Of a DNA stretch of 64,000 nt, positions 1 through 8,877 are shown one piece after another. The notes beneath the pieces are model-generated. The model saw only the letters and a program-made list of their open reading frames with translations. It was not told where the DNA came from and searched no databases. Numbering within the stretch: the first letter of the stretch is position 1; each line of letters starts with the position of its first letter. Made by a program: the position numbers and the translations under genes. Source of the stretch: Sandaracinaceae bacterium (GTDB lineage Bacteria > Myxococcota_A > Polyangia > Polyangiales > Houyiibacteriaceae); NCBI GenBank assembly GCA_020633055.1, contig JACKEJ010000007.1:496001-560000 (forward strand), given 5' to 3'.

Positions 1-991
1 ATGCGTCGTTCGGGAGAGACCAATCAGTGAGCTCCACCGCATCCCCCCACACGCGGAAGCGTGGGCGGGCGCCTTGGAGCTGAGCCCGCGCGTTGTCGGC
101 GCGGACGGCTGCGGCGACCGTAGGCGCCAGCGCCGCGGCGCTGCCCTGCAGCCTCCCCTCTTCGACCAACAGTTGGGCCAGCTGCTCGTGAGACCGAGCA
201 GGTCCCTGGCGTGCGCTCAGGGCGCGCTCGAGAGCCTCGACGAGGCCGATGCCGACCGTCTCGCCTTCACCGGGCTCGCGCTCCCAGTCACCGAGCACGT
301 CACGCCCGGCTCGTACTCGGTCCCCACGCTCGCCTCCACGATCTCGACGGTTGCGGCCGTTCCGATCGCGATCACGTGCCCCACGGTCACGCTCGCCACG
401 CCCGGCTGCATCGCGGCGCCCGTCGGCCGCGGCGCCATCCTGTTCGACATCCCCGTCGCCGTCCTTACGGCCACGACGACGACGGCGGCGCTTGCGGTTG
501 CGGTCGTCACCGTCGCTCTCGCTCCCACCGTTGCCCAGGTTGGCCAGGATGGGCTCGTCGTCGTCCTCCTCCTCGGGAAACACGTCTTGCCCAGGCAGCT
601 TCTGGGTTGGGCGTGGCTTCTCCACGGGCGCGCTGGCCTCGGCCGCCTCACCCTCGGGGGCCTGCGCCGCCCCATCGCTCTCCTCTTCGTCGTCCTCCAC
701 GACCTCGGGCTCGGGGAGTTCGAAGTCCTGCCCCGACTCGTGCATGGCGGCGTCAATGACCGCCGCGTCGAATTCGCGGAGCCCGAACACGCCAGGCTTG
801 ACCTTGATGATGGGCGCGTCGCCCCGATCCTTCTTCACCATCGTCGCGAGGCGCGAATTCATGGTGATCTCGGGCGACTTGCCTAGGTGCGACAGGAGCT
901 CCCGCTCGATCGCGATGTCGGTGATGGCCTTGTAGTGGAGCGGCTTACCAACGAGGCGCAGAACCTCCACCGCAGCTTCCGTAAACGTCAT
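1..991 (-). CDS. HARE-HTH domain protein with long charged linker (5' part; runs off left edge)
   Basis: An open frame begins at an ATG (complement 989-991) and stays open to base 1, giving 330 codons without a stop, so the 3' end is missing. Residues 1-75 match the HARE-HTH fold: an EAAVEVLRLVGKPLHYK start, a winged-helix-like middle, then the hallmark IIKVKPGVFGLRE. HARE-HTH domains (also in ASXL proteins and the RNA polymerase delta subunit) are thought to bind DNA. After this comes an acidic linker (residues about 90-150), an Arg/Lys run (RKRRRRRGRK) and a long stretch of alternating R, D and G that should be disordered. A predicted helical segment near residues 265-300 (GLVEALERALSARQ) could be a second HTH. 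It is probably a nucleoid-associated or transcription-related protein; the exact role is unknown. Confidence 0.75.
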   Translation of the reverse strand, partial: MTFTEAAVEVLRLVGKPLHYKAITDIAIERELLSHLGKSPEITMNSRLATMVKKDRGDAPIIKVKPGVFGLREFDAAVIDAAMHESGQDFELPEPEVVEDDEEESDGAAQAPEGEAAEASAPVEKPRPTQKLPGQDVFPEEEDDDEPILANLGNGGSESDGDDRNRKRRRRRRGRKDGDGDVEQDGAAADGRRDAAGRGERDRGARDRDRNGRNRRDRGGERGDRVRAGRDVLGDWEREPGEGETVGIGLVEALERALSARQGPARSHEQLAQLLVEEGRLQGSAAALAPTVAAAVRADNARAQLQGARPRFRVWGDAVELTDWSLPNDA

Positions 992-1537
992 GATTGACCT
1001 CTTGTGGATGAGCCCGGTGGAGCGATCGCCCTGACCCTCGTCCCACCTCACGCGACGCGCGGGACGGGAACGGCGAGGGGGCAGCTGCGCCCGCGACCCG
1101 AGGGACCGCGAGGCGAGCCACCTCACGCGCCGTGGCACGTGAGGCGGAAGACGCTTTCGCTCTGTACGAGGCGCCGCGACCCCAGCGATTTCTGGGGACT
1201 CGCCGCGCACTCTCCGGGCAGAGCACGTTCGGTTCGCCGGCGATGCCGCCCTTGCCCCGCTCGCGTCGGGCGGCGAGACCCCTCGACGCATCGAGAACCA
1301 CGAGACTCGGAGGCCCCGCCGACACCGCGGGCCCGGAGGGTTCCGGTCCCACCGTCGCAGCAGGGAGGCGAGTGTGGAGCGAGGCAGTAGCGCGCATGAC
1401 GACGAGCGAGGGCGCGCGAGGCGCCCCGAACCCGTGTCGACTACCATCGCCGAGGAAGTAAAGCAATGGCAGCGTCATCCCGAATGGCGTAACACAGCCG
1501 CTGACCCGGCGGCGCGGCCGCCTCGACCCGTTTCACC
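992..1537. other. 546-bp intergenic region with hairpins, no supported gene
   Basis: This gap separates the divergent HARE-HTH gene and a lipoprotein gene. Frames crossing it translate to R/S/A/P-rich strings with no domain. Two inverted repeats stand out: 1121-1127 with 1138-1144 (CCTCACG/CGTGAGG, 10-nt loop) and 1180-1185 with 1192-1197 (CCCCAG/CTGGGG, 6-nt loop). I could not match it to RNase P RNA, tmRNA, SRP RNA or a tRNA. It could be a structured leader of the minus-strand gene or simply a double promoter region. Confidence 0.4.
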
Positions 1538-2536
1538 ATGCGTCCAGTCCCCCGCACCTCCCTCCGAATCGCCTTCGCGTTCGCGCTGCTGGGAGGGTGT
1601 GGGCTGTTCGACGAACCCGTCAGCTCCACGGCGCCGCCCGTGCAGTACGACGTGGCCGCCCCTGCGCTGCCAGCACCCGCCGCACAGCTCCCCTTCGACC
1701 CCCGCGTGGCTCGCCTGCTCCCGCAGTCCTACGTGGGGACGGAGCAACTCTGTGACGTGGTCATGCTCGGCGCCGTCCGGCGCTTGCGTCCGGAAGAGGT
1801 GTACGGGTACCGTCTGCCCTTCGCAGCGGCCCGCCACGCGCGCTGCGCAGGGACCACCGGAGAAGGCTGGGCCGACCTCTATTTCCGCAAGGATCGCGAG
1901 GATCTGAGCGAACAGATCACGGTGGGCACTCGGCTGCGTACGATCGTCCTCGCCGGTGAGGGAGGGTTTGACGACTACACCCCGGTCGACGTCGTCGCTG
2001 CGGTGGGCCCCTCTCCTCCCGATGCGCCACGACGACTCATCACGCAGGAGCCCGGCGTCGCGGATCCGTTCGACGATCCCCCGGTCGACCACGAGGTGCG
2101 CACGTGCGCCGTGACCTACGCGGGCCAGATCCAGCGCATCGCCGACGGGGTCATCGAAGCCCAGCGCGACGAGGAGCGCGCGCTGGAGGACACCGAGGTG
2201 CGCTATCGTGTCCCGCGCTCCCCAGCGCCATACCCGGGCAGCGCCAGTCACCGACTGAGCGTGGTGTGTCAGCACTCGTCCGGGGAGTCGTGGGTCGATG
2301 TGGTGTTCACACGCGAGACCTTCCCGTCAGCGCTCGACGTGGTCCGCGGGCGCACCATGGCCCTGCGCGTCTTCCGCTCGGACGGGGGCGTTGGCAATCA
2401 TCCAATCACCGTTTTCCTGCCGCTCGGCGCGGCCGCTCCTAGCCCGCTGCGGGCCGCGGAGCCCGCAGCCGAGCAACTCGACGGGGGCGTAGAGGCTGCT
2501 GCGGAGCCTCCGGTCCCACCCGGGAACATGCGCTGA
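1538..2536 (+). CDS. Predicted lipoprotein of unknown function
   Basis: The 332-aa product starts with a typical lipoprotein signal: basic n-region, hydrophobic stretch, then the lipobox LLGGC at about residues 18-22, so it should be lipid-anchored. The mature part has paired cysteines and two similarly built halves, each with a VxYxYR/CxxxSGExWxDVxF-like stretch (around residues 85-115 and 235-260). This suggests an internal duplication of a small beta-rich domain. I do not recognise a family. It reads toward ddl, with a small hairpin (2558-2570) just after its stop. Nothing in the sequence suggests a specific role beyond envelope location. Confidence 0.7.
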   Translation: MRPVPRTSLRIAFAFALLGGCGLFDEPVSSTAPPVQYDVAAPALPAPAAQLPFDPRVARLLPQSYVGTEQLCDVVMLGAVRRLRPEEVYGYRLPFAAARHARCAGTTGEGWADLYFRKDREDLSEQITVGTRLRTIVLAGEGGFDDYTPVDVVAAVGPSPPDAPRRLITQEPGVADPFDDPPVDHEVRTCAVTYAGQIQRIADGVIEAQRDEERALEDTEVRYRVPRSPAPYPGSASHRLSVVCQHSSGESWVDVVFTRETFPSALDVVRGRTMALRVFRSDGGVGNHPITVFLPLGAAAPSPLRAAEPAAEQLDGGVEAAAEPPVPPGNMR

Positions 2537-2656
2537 ACCGCCCCTCGTTGTCCCGTCGGGCGATTCGCCCCATACCTCTTTCGCTTCACGGCCACTTTTT
2601 TGACCACTTCGTCGCAAAGCTGGTACCGGAAGGTCATCCCCACGGAGCAATCCCCC

Positions 2657-3652
2657 ATGAAGAACAAGCACATCGGTATCCTGCTCGGAGGCCTCAGCGC
2701 CGAGCGCGAAGTGTCCATCGCCAGCGGTGAGGCCGTCTACCAGGCCCTCACGGCCGCCGGGTATCGTTGCACCAAGATCTACGTGGATCGCGACATCGAT
2801 CGCGTGCTGCGTCAGACCCCGGTCGACGTCGCGTTCATTGCGCTGCATGGCACCTATGGGGAGGACGGTTGCATCCAGGGCTTGTTGGAGTTGCTGGGCA
2901 TCCCCTACACGGGCTCTGGCGTGATGGCGAGCGCGCTGGCCATGGACAAGCTCAAGGCCAAAGAGCTCTTCCGCCTCTACAACGTCCCGACGCCCCCCTA
3001 CTACTGCGTGAGCCGCGACGACACGGACCGCATCGCGGACATCCACGGCTCGTTCGGGTTCCCGGCCTTCGTCAAGCCCCGCCGCGCCGGCTCATCGGTG
3101 GGCGCCGGGCGCGCCAAGGACCTCTCGGAGCTGGAGCAGCTCGTGGAGCAAGCCAGTCGCTTCGATGACTCCGTGCTGGTCGAGCGCTTCGTCCAAGGCC
3201 GCGAGATCGCTGTGGGTGTCCTCGATGGGCGTGCGCTCGGTGCCATCGAGATCGTCCCGTCGGCCGGGTTCTATGACTACAAGTCCAAGTACCAGAAGGG
3301 ACAGAGCGAGTACCACCTCCCCGCCCGTCTCTCACCGACGCGCTACAAGGGCGTGCTCAACATCGCGGAGCGCGCGGTGCGGTGCTTGGACGCGACGGGT
3401 GCCACTCGGGTCGACATCCTGGCGACAGAGGGTGAGAACGAGTACGTGCTCGAGGTCAACACGCTGCCAGGGATGACACCCACCTCCCTACTCCCCAAGA
3501 TCGCCGGCGCGGCGGGGTACGACTTCACCGCGCTGTGCGAGGCCATCTTGAAGCGGGCCACGCTCGGCGCGAGCGCGGGGGTCGACAGTCGCGGAGCCTC
3601 CGACAACGCTGCGGACAGTGGTGACCGCAAGCAGGCCATCGCGGCCTGCTGA
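2657..3652 (+). CDS. ddl: D-alanine--D-alanine ligase
   Basis: Makes the D-Ala-D-Ala dipeptide from two D-Ala and ATP in the cytoplasm for peptidoglycan precursors. The 331-aa product has the family pattern in order: IGILLGGLSAEREVS at the N-terminus, ALHGTYGEDG and TGSGVMASALAMDK in the first half, the ATP-grasp core (FVKPRRAGSSVG), YDYKSKY in the omega-loop region, and the C-terminal metal-binding EVNTLPGMTPTSLLP. Length is typical. An upstream in-frame ATG at 2600 exists, but the start at 2657 fits the family N-terminus and has GGAG about 10 nt upstream. A TTGACC hexamer at 2600-2605 may be a -35 element, though the matching -10 is poor. Confidence 0.95.
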   Translation: MKNKHIGILLGGLSAEREVSIASGEAVYQALTAAGYRCTKIYVDRDIDRVLRQTPVDVAFIALHGTYGEDGCIQGLLELLGIPYTGSGVMASALAMDKLKAKELFRLYNVPTPPYYCVSRDDTDRIADIHGSFGFPAFVKPRRAGSSVGAGRAKDLSELEQLVEQASRFDDSVLVERFVQGREIAVGVLDGRALGAIEIVPSAGFYDYKSKYQKGQSEYHLPARLSPTRYKGVLNIAERAVRCLDATGATRVDILATEGENEYVLEVNTLPGMTPTSLLPKIAGAAGYDFTALCEAILKRATLGASAGVDSRGASDNAADSGDRKQAIAAC

Positions 3653-3698
3653 GGATCGAGTCTCGGTCGCTGCCCGTCGTCCGCCCGCTGCCCCCGAG

Positions 3699-4598
3699 TC
3701 AGTTCCCTGCGGCTGCCTCCGCAGCGCGTTCGCGGGCGCGCTCCTCGATGGCCGTGATGGCTTCGTCGATGGCGGTCCGAATCGCGGGGACCGTCTCCGA
3801 GCCGCGCCGCCTGCGGAGCGTGGGCACGGTGAGCGCGTCCCCGACCTGACCGAGCGCGTTCACGACGTGGAGCCGGACGTTCGTGTTCGCATCGTCCAGG
3901 AGACGGATGAGGGCGTTCATCTTGTCTGGCCCTCGCAACGACGCGAGCGCGTTGATCGCCTCCAGCCTCTCATCCTCGGGACGGTTCACGTCGACGATGA
4001 ACGCGACTAGGCGCTCGAGAGCGGCAGGGTCGGCGACGCGTCCGAGGGAACGGAGGGCGTCCAGGCGCACGGCAGGAGCGGGATCGTCCATGAGACGCAG
4101 CAGCGCTTCGGTCGCGCGGGTGTCGCCGGTGACGCCCAACGCGAGCGCGCCCCACTGACGGGCGGTCGGGTCGGCGTCGTTCAGGAGGTCCAGCAGCGCC
4201 GGCACGGCCGCCGCGTCGGGGAGGCGCCAGAGCGCGGCCGCCGCCACGATGCGCACGTCGACCTGGGGGTCACGCAGAGCCCGCACCAGGTCGGGAACCG
4301 CCTCACGCAGGCTCAAGCGGCCAATCGCACGTCCAGACGACGCCCGCACGCGCCAGTCCGGGTCGTGACGGATGAGACGACGCAGGTGTGGCGCCGCCTG
4401 CCGCCTGAACCGCCATCCCCCACGAGCGATGGCCTCGACGGCGGCGATCCGGGCGTCCGCGTCCGCAGCGCTGAGCGCCTGGACGGCCTCGTTGTAGGCC
4501 GGCTCGTCCATGCGGCGTTGCGCCTCGGCGCCGACGCTGACGAACAGCGCGGACAGACCGAGGGCGAGTGCGACGAGTCGTGATTTTCTGGCGTGCAT
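3699..4598 (-). CDS. Exported HEAT-repeat protein
   Basis: The 299-aa product begins with a signal peptide (MHARKSRLVALALGLSALF, cleavage probably after VGAEA). A frame extension to 4787 exists, but the signal peptide fixes the start at 4598. The rest is a series of HEAT/PBS-lyase-like repeats of about 31 residues, each with a VRxxAxxALGxxxD-type core (for example VRASSGRAIGRL, VRIVAAAALWRL, VRLDALRSLGRV, VRLHVVNALGQV), so it forms an alpha-solenoid. Such scaffolds bind other proteins. Export suggests a periplasmic or envelope role. The partner is unknown. It is divergent from comEC and convergent with ddl. Confidence 0.8.
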   Translation of the reverse strand: MHARKSRLVALALGLSALFVSVGAEAQRRMDEPAYNEAVQALSAADADARIAAVEAIARGGWRFRRQAAPHLRRLIRHDPDWRVRASSGRAIGRLSLREAVPDLVRALRDPQVDVRIVAAAALWRLPDAAAVPALLDLLNDADPTARQWGALALGVTGDTRATEALLRLMDDPAPAVRLDALRSLGRVADPAALERLVAFIVDVNRPEDERLEAINALASLRGPDKMNALIRLLDDANTNVRLHVVNALGQVGDALTVPTLRRRRGSETVPAIRTAIDEAITAIEERARERAAEAAAGN

Positions 4599-4802
4599 GA
4601 GTAACCCCCAGCGGCGGCCCTGTGACCGTCCACCTTGAGCAGGAACGTACCACAGACGGGGTATACGAATCATGCATTCATTGGGTCTGGCACAAGCCCG
4701 GTGGGCGCCGGCGCGGCGCGGCGGCCGCCACGCGCCAGGGCGCCAAGAGGCGAGCGCGTCCCACCACCCCACCGCGGCACGGCGCATGCTCCCCCATCCC
4801 GC

Positions 4803-7175
4803 ATGCCGTGGCTCGTCGGAGCATGGGTGCTGGGTGTCTTCCTCAGCGTGGCCAACGAATGTACCCCTCGCGTGTGGCCAGCCGCGCTGGCCTTGGCCAT
4901 CGCCACGCTGCTCGCGCTGCTCGGGGGGTGGCTCCGCGCTCGCCTCTGGTTGGCGCCGCTCACCCTCCTCGCCGCCCTCTCGGGGCTTTCCGTCGGGGTG
5001 CTGCCCAGCCAGGCCGCGCCACCCGGGCTGTACCGACTCACCGGCGAGGTGCTCTCGGTGCGTCGCCGCTCCGAAGACCAGCGGGTCACACTACGTGTGG
5101 AACGAAGCGTCGCCCTCGATGGCCGCCGGACAGCCCAACTCGTGGACCAACGTGTCCGTGTCGATTTCCCTGCGGACGACGCGCTCGTCCCAGGGTCCCG
5201 TGTACGCGCCCTGGTGCGGTTGAGGCCCCCCACGACGTTCCACAACCGGACGCCGCACCCAGTCTGGCCCGTGGACGCCACGTTCGCGGCCGCGGGCCGT
5301 TCGGTCGCCGACGGTCCCCCTACCACGCTCTCGCGACCGCTCGTGGGCCGGGCAGTCGCATGGGCGCGTGAGGCGCTCCGCGCGAGCCTCGATCAGACCC
5401 TGCCGGATGACGTCGCAGGCCTCGCGGTGGCGCTGGTCCTTGGTGACGGCGCAGCGGCCGATCAGGAGCAGCGCGACGCCATGCGAGACGCCGGCATGGC
5501 GCACCTGTTGGCCGTCTCGGGCCTGCACGTGGGCCTGGTCGGGATGTTCATGGTCGGGCTGCTGCGGCGTCTCTTCGTGCGGCTCGACGTCCTCCGTCCC
5601 GACAGGTGGGCAGCGCTCGCTGGGGTCCCCTGCGTCTTGCTGCACGCAAACCTGGCGGGAGGGAGCGCGAGTGCCATGAGGGCGGCGTTCACAGCGTGCC
5701 TGGGCATGACGCTCGCGGCGGTCGGGCGGCGGCCTCGACCGCTGGGATTGATGGCGGCCGCTTGCTTGGTGCTCGCGTTCCTCGACCCGCGCGCCACCGT
5801 CAACCCAGGGTTCTGGCTGTCGGTGTGCGCCACAGCGGCCATCCTGACCGCCGAGCGTCCCAAGGATCCGCGCTTTCCGGCGCTCGCCACCGCCTGGAGC
5901 ATCACGTGGCGTACCACCGTCGCCACGGCACCCGTGACCTGGTGGTGCTTCTCTGGCGTCCCGCTGCTGGGCTTGCTCGCGAACCTCGTGTTGCTGCCCT
6001 TGGGCGCGCTGGTGGTGGTCCCGTTGGCCAACGTGCATGCCCTCCTGGCGTGCGTGCTCCCGACCGCGGCCGGCGCGCTGAGCGGCCCCGTGCTCGCGAC
6101 CGTCTGCCGTGCTCTAGTGCATGGAGCCACGGTCTTCGCGCGTCCCGCCTGGGGGTTGGGGCTCCCGCCGTTGACGCTGAGCGAGGGGCTCGTCGTTGGC
6201 GCGACCTGCATGCTGCTGCTGGCGGTGCGCGGTCGCGCGAGGGCGCTGGCGCTCGCGACGGCGTGCGTGCTCTTCGTCGCGTCCGAGGCAGCGCTGAGAC
6301 ACCAGGAGCAGCCGCAAGGCGCGTTGCGTGTGACCTTCCTCGACGTGGGTCAGGGGGACAGCGCCATCGTGGACCTGCCAAACGGAGAGGCCCTCTTGAT
6401 CGACGCAGGCGGGGGCGTGCCGGACCCTGGGGCGCACGTCGTGGCCCCGCTCCTCGCGGCGCGTCGACGCAGCGCGCTGCGCGCCGTGATGATCAGCCAC
6501 CCGCACCCCGACCACTTCGGCGGGCTCGCGAGCGTGCTCGCGTCGGTGCAGCCGAGCGAGGTCTGGGACACGGGTCAAGGCCAGGCCGAGCACCCCGACA
6601 TGCCCTACGCCCAGCTGCTGCGTGGCCTCGCGGGCCGTGGCATCTCGGTCCGCGGCCCGGATTCGCTGTGTGGGTCCCGCGACCTCGGGGGCGCTCGCAT
6701 GGAGCTCCTGTGGCCGTGCCCGCGCTTCGACGCAGGGCACGACGCGAACGACAACTCGTTCGTCATGAAGCTGAGCTACGCCGGCCGCAGCGTGCTCTTC
6801 GTGGGAGACGCGGAGCACGAGGCCGAGGCGGCGCTGGTCGCGATGGGTGAGCGCATACGCGCGGACGTGCTCAAGGTCGGGCACCACGGCAGCCGGACCT
6901 CGTCCACGGAGTCGTTCCTGACTGCCGTCGGCCCCTCGTTCGCCGTGGCGAGCCAGGGTCGGGACAACGGCTTCGGCCACCCGCACGAAGACGTCGTGGA
7001 GCGCTACGCACGCCTGGGCATACCGCTCTACCTCACCTCGCACGTGGGCGGCGTCACCATCCGCACCGACGGCGGACCGTGGGAGGTGGACACCACCCTG
7101 ACCCCATCGTCAGGCGCTACTTCGCCGCCCTTGCGGCGCGCAGCGCCTCCAGCACCTCGGCCGCATGCTCCTTGA
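4803..7175 (+). CDS. comEC: ComEC/Rec2-type DNA uptake channel with metallo-beta-lactamase domain
   Basis: Polytopic inner-membrane protein that in naturally competent bacteria passes single-stranded DNA into the cell. From the ATG at 4803 it is 790 aa. It has N-terminal membrane helices with a DUF4131-like soluble part (GLYRLTGEVLSV onward), a central ComEC competence region (MAHLLAVSGLHVGLVG and many hydrophobic helices), and a C-terminal metallo-beta-lactamase domain (FLDVGQGDSAIV, SHPHPDHFGG, LFVGDAEHEAEA, VGHHGS). The metal ligands of the HxHxDH motif are present, so the nuclease-like domain may be active. An in-frame ATG at 4635 gives a non-homologous Arg/Pro-rich extension and is less likely. 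The 3' end overlaps the convergent peroxiredoxin gene by 59 bp. Confidence 0.93.
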   Translation: MPWLVGAWVLGVFLSVANECTPRVWPAALALAIATLLALLGGWLRARLWLAPLTLLAALSGLSVGVLPSQAAPPGLYRLTGEVLSVRRRSEDQRVTLRVERSVALDGRRTAQLVDQRVRVDFPADDALVPGSRVRALVRLRPPTTFHNRTPHPVWPVDATFAAAGRSVADGPPTTLSRPLVGRAVAWAREALRASLDQTLPDDVAGLAVALVLGDGAAADQEQRDAMRDAGMAHLLAVSGLHVGLVGMFMVGLLRRLFVRLDVLRPDRWAALAGVPCVLLHANLAGGSASAMRAAFTACLGMTLAAVGRRPRPLGLMAAACLVLAFLDPRATVNPGFWLSVCATAAILTAERPKDPRFPALATAWSITWRTTVATAPVTWWCFSGVPLLGLLANLVLLPLGALVVVPLANVHALLACVLPTAAGALSGPVLATVCRALVHGATVFARPAWGLGLPPLTLSEGLVVGATCMLLLAVRGRARALALATACVLFVASEAALRHQEQPQGALRVTFLDVGQGDSAIVDLPNGEALLIDAGGGVPDPGAHVVAPLLAARRRSALRAVMISHPHPDHFGGLASVLASVQPSEVWDTGQGQAEHPDMPYAQLLRGLAGRGISVRGPDSLCGSRDLGGARMELLWPCPRFDAGHDANDNSFVMKLSYAGRSVLFVGDAEHEAEAALVAMGERIRADVLKVGHHGSRTSSTESFLTAVGPSFAVASQGRDNGFGHPHEDVVERYARLGIPLYLTSHVGGVTIRTDGGPWEVDTTLTPSSGATSPPLRRAAPPAPRPHAP

Positions 7176-7590
7176 CCTTCACCTTCGGGAAGTGCGCCAC
7201 GACGCGCCCGTCGGGACCGACCACGACCGTGGAGCGCAAGATGCCCATGAAGGCACGTCCATAGAGCTTCTTCTCGCCCCATGCGCCGTAGGCCTCGATC
7301 ATCGTACCGTCCGGGTCCGACAAGAGCGGAAAGTCGAGCCCATGCTTGTCGCGGAACTTGCAGTGCGACGCGATGGAGTCTTTGCTGACGCCGAGCACCG
7401 TCGCGCCGAGAGCGTCCAGCTCCGCGCGCGCATCGCGAAACGCGAGGGCCTCCGTCGTGCAGCCCGGTGTGCTGTCCTTCGGATAGAAGTAGATCACCGC
7501 GTAGCGACCAGCCAGGTCCTTCAGCGAGACCTTGCCGCCGTCCGAGGAGTCGAGGGAGAACGCGGGCGCCTTGTTTCCGACTTTGATCAT
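7117..7590 (-). CDS. bcp: Thioredoxin-dependent thiol peroxidase, Bcp/PrxQ type
   Basis: A 157-aa peroxiredoxin that reduces hydrogen peroxide and organic peroxides in the cytoplasm. It shows GNKAPAFSLDSSDGG, YFYPKDSTPGCTTEAL with the peroxidatic cysteine at residue 44, and LLSDPDGTMIEAYGAWGEKK. Many Bcp proteins carry a resolving Cys five residues after the peroxidatic one. Here that position is Ala, and the only other Cys is near residue 79 (HCKFRDK), so it may use a 1-Cys or alternative mechanism. The start at 7590 fits the family; an upstream start at 7635 adds 15 unrelated residues. Its last 59 bp overlap comEC on the other strand. Confidence 0.92.
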   Translation of the reverse strand: MIKVGNKAPAFSLDSSDGGKVSLKDLAGRYAVIYFYPKDSTPGCTTEALAFRDARAELDALGATVLGVSKDSIASHCKFRDKHGLDFPLLSDPDGTMIEAYGAWGEKKLYGRAFMGILRSTVVVGPDGRVVAHFPKVKVKEHAAEVLEALRAARAAK

Positions 7591-7655
7591 GCTGCGTGGG
7601 TAGTACCGCACGTACGCCACGTTGACGAGCGCCACCGTGCGCCGGAGGGCGCGGG

Positions 7656-8207
7656 ATGACTGACGGTGGTACGCTCCACGGTGTGTTCGTCCGCCACCGG
7701 CACGTCGTCGTGTTCGGAGCCCAGCGCGCCTTCGGCCACCGGGTGGTGGAGGCCCTCTTGGCGCTCGGCGCGCACGTGATCGCGGTGGGACCGCTCCGCA
7801 CGGAGCTCGAGGCGCTTCGGGCCGAGATGCGTCAACACCACAACCTGCACACGGCCGAGTGCAGTTCGGATCGTGACGGGCCCGTGCGCCTGCTCGCAGG
7901 TGCCCTCCGGCGCGGCCACGTGGACGCCGTGGTGTTCGTAGGGGACCGCCACGAGGCCACCCGCGCCGAGGAAGAGGCCTTGTGGCGTGCGGTCGCGGAC
8001 GTGAACGACGACCCTTCGCGCAACGCCGAGACCTCGCTCGCCCTCGTGGTGGCGCGACCCGCCGCTAGCGCGCACGAAGCCCTTGCACAGCACGGCGAGA
8101 CACGCGACGTTGAGCCCATCCTGTACGACCCAGCGGATCCTGCCCCTGCCGTCTCTCGCATGTTGATGTGCCTCTCCTCCCCGCGAGCCGAACGTGCTCG
8201 CCCATGA
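7656..8207 (+). CDS. Rossmann-fold protein, SDR-like but truncated
   Basis: A 183-aa protein with a strong ribosome site (GGAGGG at 7644-7649). The N-terminus (HVVVFGAQRAFGHRVVEALLALGAHVIAVGP) looks like the first beta-alpha-beta of an NAD(P)-binding Rossmann fold. A later strand (HVDAVVFVGDRHEA) sits where SDR proteins have the NNAG region. The glycine motif is degenerate and no catalytic YxxxK is present, so it is probably not an active dehydrogenase. Its last 14 bases overlap the start of the metallophosphatase gene, which points to coupled translation with that gene and the Rieske gene. Function unknown. Confidence 0.6.
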   Translation: MTDGGTLHGVFVRHRHVVVFGAQRAFGHRVVEALLALGAHVIAVGPLRTELEALRAEMRQHHNLHTAECSSDRDGPVRLLAGALRRGHVDAVVFVGDRHEATRAEEEALWRAVADVNDDPSRNAETSLALVVARPAASAHEALAQHGETRDVEPILYDPADPAPAVSRMLMCLSSPRAERARP

Positions 8208-8877
8208 ACCCCAGACCGTCATCATCGGCGACGTCCACGGCTGCCTGACCGAGCTGGACGCGCTCTTGCGCAAGGTGCGCTTCACGAAGGGCGACCGACT
8301 GGTGCTCGTCGGAGACCTGGTGGCCAAGGGACCCGACTCGGCTGGGGTGGTGGCGCGCGCGCGTGAGCTGGGCGCGTTGGCCGTGCGCGGCAACCATGAC
8401 GAACGGGTCCTCTCGTGGTTTCGTGCCGAGCGTGAGGGGCGGTCACTCGAGCGTCCGTTGGGACGCGGCCACCGCCTGGTGTGCGCCACGCTCGAAGACG
8501 CCGACGTGGCCTGGCTCGAGGCGCTCCCCCTGTCGCTGAAGTTCCCCGAACACAAGGTGACCGTAGTGCACGCGGGGCTGCGACCGGGCGTGCCCCTCGC
8601 CAAGCAGGACCCCAACCACCTGCTCAACATGCGGAGCCTGTGCGGCGATGGACGGGTCAGCTTCCGCGCCGACGAAGGGGTCCCATGGGCGAGCCGCTGG
8701 ACAGGCCCCGACCTGGTGGTGTTCGGCCACGACGCCATCCGGGGCCTGCAACGCTACGATCAGGCGATCGGCCTGGACACCGGCTGCGTCTACGGCGGCC
8801 AGTTGACCGCGCTGCTGCTCCCGAGCCGTCGGCTCGTGTCGGTCAACGCACGCAGGGCGTACAAGGAGATCACGTGA
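8194..8877 (+). CDS. Calcineurin-like metallophosphatase (ApaH/PrpE-like)
   Basis: A 227-aa phosphoesterase with all core motifs of the PPP/ApaH family: GDVHG (residues 12-16), GDLVAKGPDS (40-49), GNHDE (66-70), VVHAG, and FGHDA followed by LDTGCVYGG. These bind two metals and catalyse hydrolysis of phosphoesters. Family members cleave diadenosine tetraphosphate or act as protein phosphatases. The closing DTGCVYGG pattern is typical of the ApaH/bis(5'-nucleosyl)-tetraphosphatase-like group, but the substrate cannot be assigned from sequence. It overlaps its upstream neighbour by 14 bp and its downstream neighbour by 4 bp (GTGA), so the three are probably one transcription unit. Confidence 0.88.
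   Translation: MLAHEPQTVIIGDVHGCLTELDALLRKVRFTKGDRLVLVGDLVAKGPDSAGVVARARELGALAVRGNHDERVLSWFRAEREGRSLERPLGRGHRLVCATLEDADVAWLEALPLSLKFPEHKVTVVHAGLRPGVPLAKQDPNHLLNMRSLCGDGRVSFRADEGVPWASRWTGPDLVVFGHDAIRGLQRYDQAIGLDTGCVYGGQLTALLLPSRRLVSVNARRAYKEIT

Noticed and set aside
945..1478. 177-codon minus frame in the 546-bp gap
   Set aside because: Ser/Arg/Ala-rich, overlaps the start of the HARE-HTH gene in another frame, no ribosome site or domain.
2617..2632. Minus-strand CGGTACC-N4-TTGC, a sigma-54-like site upstream of ddl
   Set aside because: It points away from ddl and into the 3' end of the lipoprotein gene on the opposite strand, so it has no gene to drive.
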